From an uncultured Bacteroidota bacterium (GTDB lineage Bacteria > Bacteroidota > Bacteroidia > Bacteroidales > UBA12077): 64,000 bases of DNA. Under the pieces are notes generated by a model. The model made no database searches. It was not told where the DNA came from and saw only the letters and a program-made list of their open reading frames with translations. The translations under genes were made by a program, and so were the position numbers. Position 1 is the stretch's first letter, and each line of letters starts with the position of its first letter. Location: NCBI GenBank assembly GCA_913055635.1, contig CAJXLK010000001.1, positions 160,626-224,625 on the forward strand, read 5' to 3'. Shown here one piece after another: positions 58,781 to 64,000 of this stretch.

Positions 58781-59036
58781 ACCCCGCTTGTCATGACCCC
58801 GCTTGTCATGACCCCGCTTAGCGGGGTCTGTTTGACACCCCGCTTAATAACACCCCGCTTAGCGGGGTCTGTTTGTTAGAAACGTCGTAACACCCCGCTT
58901 AGCGGGGTCTGTTTGTTAGAAGCCTCATAACACCCCGCTTAGCGGGGTCTGTTTGTTAGAAGCCTCGCGGATTATCGGGCTTTGCCGTCATCTCTGGCTG
59001 ATGCCTTGAGGCTTTCGGACTCCCCTTAGCGGGGGA
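58781..59036. repeat. Palindromic repeat cluster C including 40-bp tandem array
   Basis: Full elements 58811-58827, 58852-58868, 58892-58908, 58932-58948; half copies near 58781, 58796, 58836; degenerate copy near 59023. Confidence 0.92.
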
Positions 59037-59064
59037 CTAGAGGAGATTCAGCAAGAAGGTTCAA

Positions 59065-60087
59065 CTAAAGGATATTTACTTCATAATCCAGGTCTATGCC
59101 GAAGTGGTCCCTCACTGCTTTCCTGATCCGGGTGGCCAGCTCATAGATTTGCCGGCCGGTGGCATTGCCATAGTTAACCAGCACCAGGGCCTGGTTGGGA
59201 TGGACTCCCGCATCTCCCTCGCGGTAACCTTTCCAGCCTAGTTGATCAATCAACCAGCCGGCGGGTATTTTGTAGTGTTTTTTGTTGAGTTTGTAGGAAG
59301 GTAAATCCGGATGGTTTGAGACCAGCTTCCTGTATTTGTTTTGATCCACCACCGGATTCTTAAAAAAACTGCCCGCACTGCCTGTTTCATCCGGTTCGGG
59401 CAGCTTTTGGCGGCGGATGTCAATCACCGCCTGGCGGATGTTGGTCAGGTTAACCGCTCCTTTTTGCCGTACCGTCACGTTTAGGGTTCCATAATTTAAA
59501 TTGTACCGGGGCTTTTTGGAGAGGAGGAACACCACATGGGTGATCACCCGTTTTCCCCTGAGTTGTTTTTTAAAGATGCTTTGGCGATAATCAAATTCAC
59601 AGTCCGCGTTGGAATAGGTCAGAGGCATCAGGCTGTGGCGGTTTAATGTGTGCACCATCTTGATGGTGTCTTTGACCTCGGCTCCATAAGCCCCGATATT
59701 TTGTATGGGCGATGCTCCCACCTGCCCGGGGATGTAGGAGAGGTTTTCCAACCCTGCCCAACCTTGCCTGACACAATAGCCCACCAGTTCATCCCAGTTT
59801 TCGCCAGCCCCCACGCGAATCACAACCGATTGCTCATTTTCTTCCAGTATTTCCAGGCCCCGGATGTTGTTGTGCAAAACAAGGCCTTGATAATCTTGGG
59901 TGAACAGTATGTTGCTGCCCCCACCCATTATCAGAGCCGGGACTTCGCTACATACCGGGTTGCTTAAGAGCTGTTTCAGCTCATCTTCGCCCGAAAAGGC
60001 GGCGAAATAACGGGCTGTGGCCTCAATCCCAAAGGAGGTATATGGTTTCAATGATACATATTCCTTTACTGGTGGTATGTTTGACAT
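59065..60087 (-). CDS. murB: UDP-N-acetylmuramate dehydrogenase
   Basis: LKPYTSFGIEATARYFA, LIMGGGSNILFTQDYQGLVL, IPGQVGASPIQNIGAYGAEV, GSAGSFFKNPVV. Confidence 0.94.
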   Translation of the reverse strand: MSNIPPVKEYVSLKPYTSFGIEATARYFAAFSGEDELKQLLSNPVCSEVPALIMGGGSNILFTQDYQGLVLHNNIRGLEILEENEQSVVIRVGAGENWDELVGYCVRQGWAGLENLSYIPGQVGASPIQNIGAYGAEVKDTIKMVHTLNRHSLMPLTYSNADCEFDYRQSIFKKQLRGKRVITHVVFLLSKKPRYNLNYGTLNVTVRQKGAVNLTNIRQAVIDIRRQKLPEPDETGSAGSFFKNPVVDQNKYRKLVSNHPDLPSYKLNKKHYKIPAGWLIDQLGWKGYREGDAGVHPNQALVLVNYGNATGRQIYELATRIRKAVRDHFGIDLDYEVNIL

Positions 60088-60365
60088 ATTCAGCGAAGTT
60101 AAATTTTTAATATTGGGCATTCCTTGTTGGTTCCACCTGGTGCCGATCAAGGATCAAATCACAATTCTGCACAGATAAGGCCACGGCAGGGGGTTGGCGG
60201 GTATAATTTATTATTCCGGGCTTTGCCTCCGGTATGCTTTTGCTGTCTTTTCGGACTGTACAATGGAAATCCATTCTTAGCTTTTCGTGTTTTGTGAGCG
60301 TTATGCATATTCTGTCTTTCCGGGCCCCCATGGTCGGGTATCTTTTCTTCTCCTGCCGGTCCTTA

Positions 60366-60911
60366 TCATCGGTATGCATTACACCGGACCGTTTGCCGGA
60401 AAGATTTACGCTGTTTTGACCTGGAAGTTTCGCTGTTGGGGTAACCCAGGCTGATCAGCAAAGGTATTCTTTTACCGGCAGGAACCTTCAGCAGTTTTTT
60501 GGCCTTTTTTTCGTTGAGCCAGCCAATCATGCAGGATCCCAGGCCCTCTTCTGTGGCCTGCAGGCAGATGTGTTCAGCAGCTATGCCGATGTCGATCAGG
60601 GGATAGTGTTTTCGTTTGATCTTGCTTCCCAGGGCAGAAGTGATGTTGGCCGGTTCCATAACCAGGGCAATGATCACAGGGGCCTGGGCTGCAAATTTGT
60701 TCATGTTGAGGGTTTGAGCCCTCGCCGTGCGGGCAACCTGGTCCTTCAGTTCCGGCTCATCCACCACGATAAATGTCCAGGGCTGGGCATTGCAAGCTGA
60801 TGGGGCCAGGCGCCCGGCTTCCAGGCAACGCTCCAGTTTCTCCTTTTCAATGTCCTCCTGGCGATAGCTTCTTACACTAACCCTATTTTGTATGCTTTTA
60901 AGAATTTCCAT
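60366..60911 (-). CDS. Nitroreductase-family protein
   Basis: IQNRVSVRSYRQEDIEKEKLERCLEAGRLAPSACNAQPWTFIVV. Confidence 0.9.
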   Translation of the reverse strand: MEILKSIQNRVSVRSYRQEDIEKEKLERCLEAGRLAPSACNAQPWTFIVVDEPELKDQVARTARAQTLNMNKFAAQAPVIIALVMEPANITSALGSKIKRKHYPLIDIGIAAEHICLQATEEGLGSCMIGWLNEKKAKKLLKVPAGKRIPLLISLGYPNSETSRSKQRKSFRQTVRCNAYR

Positions 60912-61255
60912 ATGGGCCTGTTTTGTCTTATTTGATCCGTGCGAAATTAATCATTATGAAGATATTCTGAAACATCCCGGACTTTATTGTGGGCAGACAT
61001 TGGTGAATATTTGATTTTATGCCGTCCGCATCATTTCAATAATTCGAAGATGAATCCCGGTGAACCAGGCCCATCAACCCACCCTGAGAATTTAACCAAA
61101 TAAATCATATTTTTTTGGACTTTTTCAGATAAATTTAATAACTTGCGACTGAAAACATTCATGCCTTTCTTTTTTAGTTCGATGCGAAAAAGGTGATGCC
61201 TTTCAAAATCAATCAAAAATAATTTTTCCATTTATTCATTTGAACCTGTGAACAG

Positions 61256-61645
61256 ATGTACACGGTCCGTGTTTGGATAGAGCGCCCCATCGATCAGGTA
61301 TGGGATTATTTCACCACCCCTGATAACTGGATGGGGTGGTATGGAAAATCCAGAGGCCCGGGCAGTGATCAGGAAACAAGTAAGGGTCCTATATACTGGT
61401 TGCTGGGCGAGCAGGCTGTGATTGAGCGCATATTGAAAGGAAGAGAAATCAGAGTAACCGGTACCCGGAGCGATACCAATTTTCGTTTTCAGAAAGCCGG
61501 CCCCCATACCACCATCGTAGAGGTGGTGCAAAAAGAATCCCTGGCCACCGGTAATTCCAACACCCCTCTGATCATTAATAAAACCGTTTGGGAGCAAAAG
61601 CTTTCCATCCTTAAACGCAAGATTGAATGTGAGAAGGTCTTTTAA
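61256..61645 (+). CDS. SRPBCC-domain protein
   Basis: YTVRVWIERPIDQVWDYFTTPDNWMGWYGKS; C-terminal helix region. Confidence 0.65.
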   Translation: MYTVRVWIERPIDQVWDYFTTPDNWMGWYGKSRGPGSDQETSKGPIYWLLGEQAVIERILKGREIRVTGTRSDTNFRFQKAGPHTTIVEVVQKESLATGNSNTPLIINKTVWEQKLSILKRKIECEKVF

Positions 61646-61882
61646 ATGAGCTCTAACTCCTTTTTTTGCTGTTAATCAGATACTTGCTGCTTTTTCGATC
61701 CCATCCTTCAATGATTATTTTTCCCCGGCCCATTCTTTTTCCGTGCATAGGTCCAATAAAAGATGCAGCCCCAGGATAGAGGTTCTGTTGATTGAAAACA
61801 ATTCAGCGGGATATTGGGCTCCATAGATGGCTGTGTAATATTCAGATGAATTGTTGATTAAATCTGAAGGTACCGGGCAGGT

Positions 61883-63223
61883 TTAATTTTGGCCCCTGAT
61901 TTTAAGATCAAGCCAGCTCTCCAATACATCATGGATACTGTCGCGCATATAACCGGGAAAGTTTCCGATGTGGGTGGCGTGGTTTCCGCCGGGATTGACC
62001 AGCTTTACCGCCCCGGTCTTTCCGGAGGGCTCAAATGCCATTGCTGTCCACGGATCATTTTCCCCATAGAGGTACATCATATGGTCGCCGTTTTCCTTCA
62101 GCCAGGTTTGGATGTCGCTCATGGCAGAGGCATCGAAGGATACATCAACCCGGTCCGGTAACCCGTAGGTGAAGTCGAAGGCGCTGGTATCACTTAAGTG
62201 CTTTTTAAAGGGGGCCACGTCTAACTCATAGACGCCTGTCTGGGTATAGGCCTGATAGAAAAAGGCCTGATTGGCTTCCACGAATTTTTTTTCAAACAGC
62301 TCTGGCCGGGCAGCTTTTAACAGGTGAATCATTTTTATATGCGGGGCAGCTTTTTCTTGGGGAATCTTTGTACAGTTGGCCCGGCTGAATTGCCAGAAAG
62401 CCACCTGGTAATCCAGGACAATCAGCTCATATGCCCTTTCCAAGCCCATGGGATATTCATAGTTCTTTTCCCGGGCATATTCGCGGAAAAAGGGCAGATA
62501 ACGGTTTCGATGGCGGAGCAAATCTATCTGGAAATTTTGAATTCTTTTCCGACAGTTGGCCCATCCCAGCTGATCGATGTAGTGATCCATCCGGGGGTCT
62601 TCTGTCGAAAAACACAGCGGGGCTACATAAGCTACTGTGGCATCCACATCATCCGGATAGAAACGTTTATGAAACATCACGGTCTGGCCGCCTTTGCTGA
62701 CCCCGGTGCTGATCCATTTTCCGGGGTATAGTTCCTGCAGGGTACGGATGATCCTATGGTGGTCTGTGGCAGCCTGCCAGATGGTCAGGTGTTCCCAGGA
62801 AGCCGGCTGGGGTATGGATTGGCCAAAGAAACGGTGTTCAATAACCACATGATTGGCATTGAGTGAATGGGCCAACTCGTTGCGCTTTGGGGGATGGAGC
62901 CCGTAGCCCTGCAGTTGAACGACTACGGGGCGGTCATATCCTACATGGCGAATGATCACACGCTGGGTGAATGAGTCGTTTTTCGTATGATGGTGGTCCA
63001 CGGGCTGCCTGAAATCAAGCTCTACAGTATCTGTTTGCCCGTCTTTCGGCGGCATTTGTTCAAGAAAGGCATCTATTGGACGTTCCTGCCGGCAGGATTG
63101 GGTGAGAAAAGCTGCTGCCAACAGCAAGAGCAACCAGCATGACCTTTTCGCGTTGCGCAGGGGCAAGACTGTATTTTTTCTACCGGGGAACCACCGTTTT
63201 GGGGGATTTAAATGAATCGACAT
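61883..63223 (-). CDS. S37/S28-type prolyl tripeptidyl aminopeptidase-like exported protein
   Basis: VELDFRQPVDHHHTKNDSFTQRVIIRHVGYDRPVVVQLQGYGL; nucleophile elbow GKWISTGVSKGGQTVMF. Confidence 0.83.
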   Translation of the reverse strand: MSIHLNPPKRWFPGRKNTVLPLRNAKRSCWLLLLLAAAFLTQSCRQERPIDAFLEQMPPKDGQTDTVELDFRQPVDHHHTKNDSFTQRVIIRHVGYDRPVVVQLQGYGLHPPKRNELAHSLNANHVVIEHRFFGQSIPQPASWEHLTIWQAATDHHRIIRTLQELYPGKWISTGVSKGGQTVMFHKRFYPDDVDATVAYVAPLCFSTEDPRMDHYIDQLGWANCRKRIQNFQIDLLRHRNRYLPFFREYAREKNYEYPMGLERAYELIVLDYQVAFWQFSRANCTKIPQEKAAPHIKMIHLLKAARPELFEKKFVEANQAFFYQAYTQTGVYELDVAPFKKHLSDTSAFDFTYGLPDRVDVSFDASAMSDIQTWLKENGDHMMYLYGENDPWTAMAFEPSGKTGAVKLVNPGGNHATHIGNFPGYMRDSIHDVLESWLDLKIRGQN

Positions 63224-63422
63224 AATGCTGTTTTAATGGGACCAAAAAACTTTTATTCATAGGTCTTGAAACCTTGCAATATATTACAACTATCATTTTG
63301 GATATGTGGGGATTTTTTAGCTGCGTCTTATTCAAAAGTTGCAGACAGGTATCGGGTTGAGGAATCGGGGTCGGCATGGGAGGATAAGGGAGATCCCGCT
63401 GAATCATGGAGAGTTAACTTAC

Positions 63423-63491
63423 CCCGTTCGTAAACGGGATAAGTTCTGTTCTATTTGCTAAGCGGGGTCATTTACCCCCGCTAAGCGGGGT
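63423..63491. repeat. Palindromic repeat cluster D
   Basis: Full element 63474-63491 (TAAG form), half element near 63457-63469, and a different hairpin CCCGTT-CGTA-AACGGG at 63423-63438. Confidence 0.8.
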
Positions 63492-63497
63492 ATGGAG

Positions 63498-63998
63498 TTA
63501 TTGGCTATCCCCGTTGAGTTGTTTTTCAATCTGTAGTTTGAGGGGATTGATTTTCTCTCCCCAGTAGACGGTGGTGTGGGGGAAGGGGATCTCAATGCCG
63601 TTTTGGTCAAAGGCATATTTTAGGCGTTTTTTGTATTCCCTCCCCACGGTCCATTGCTGGATGGGTTTGGTTTTAATGCGGGCTTTGATGATCACTGCAC
63701 TGTCTGCAAACTGATCCACTCCAAAGACCTCCAGGGGCTCGACGATCAGATCCCTGTAATCGGGATCGTTGGCCAGATCTTCTCCAACCTGTTTCATGAT
63801 CGAAATCACCTGTTCGGGATCCTCCTTGTAGGCGACCCCAATATCAAAGACCATCGCCGACCATTCCATGGTCATGTTCGAGATGGTGTTGATTTTGCCG
63901 TTTTGAAAGATGTGGGTGGTGCCAGAGAAGTCGCGTAGGGTGGTTGTCCGCAGCTCGATGTCCTCTACAAGCCCTCCGGTGCCATTGATGATGGCCAC
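63498..63998 (-). CDS. Mechanosensitive ion channel (MscS) family protein, C-terminal part, truncated at the right edge
   Basis: IINGTGGLVEDIELRTTTLRDFSGTTHIFQNGKINTISNMTMEWSAMVFDIGVAY; C-terminus FDQNGIEIPFPHTTVYWG. Confidence 0.88.
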   Translation of the reverse strand: MAIINGTGGLVEDIELRTTTLRDFSGTTHIFQNGKINTISNMTMEWSAMVFDIGVAYKEDPEQVISIMKQVGEDLANDPDYRDLIVEPLEVFGVDQFADSAVIIKARIKTKPIQQWTVGREYKKRLKYAFDQNGIEIPFPHTTVYWGEKINPLKLQIEKQLNGDSQ

Positions 63999-64000
63999 AT

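Noticed and set aside
58811-58948. Possible CRISPR array (palindromic repeats with regular 40-bp spacing)
   Set aside because: The intervening 23 bp segments are nearly identical to each other, the repeat is only 17 bp, copies occur at other loci, and no cas genes are present. It is a tandem palindrome array.
60107-60379. 90-aa minus-strand ORF between murB and the nitroreductase gene
   Set aside because: No family resemblance and biased composition; likely spurious.

Overview
The window is chromosomal sequence from a Bacteroidota bacterium, probably Bacteroidales/Marinilabiliales-like. This is inferred from PorP/SprF, BT_3928-type and DUF5916 proteins, a split PntA, and TAnnTTTG-type promoters. 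Most of it is housekeeping and metabolic: sucAB, pntAA/AB/B, a methylmalonyl-CoA/Na+ decarboxylase cluster, ribBA, trmD, fmt, tpiA, prmA, prfC, murB, kynU, cysQ, pepD and two tRNAs. I see no CRISPR array, prophage, transposase or recognisable defence system. The least explained content is the intergenic DNA. It holds (i) a family of near-palindromic 17-bp elements, ACCCCGCT(T/A)AGCGGGGT, in four clusters, with mixed orientations and half copies, sometimes overlapping stop codons; (ii) several unrelated tandem arrays with periods of 17, 41, 66 and 40 bp; and (iii) a 34-bp exact direct repeat. Nearly all of these begin at, or within about 100 bp downstream of, a gene's stop codon. Other points of interest are a mosaic pair of tandem histidine kinases in an AT-rich segment next to tRNA-Leu, a truncated PAS-domain CDS at the left edge that is absent from the ORF track, a C69-like peptidase with Ser where the nucleophilic Cys is expected, low-complexity repeat-encoded linkers in SucB and an LptF/G permease, an OadB with an extra N-terminal secreted-type domain, and a 1,500-residue uncharacterised exported protein. 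All family calls come from reading motifs; no database searches were run.
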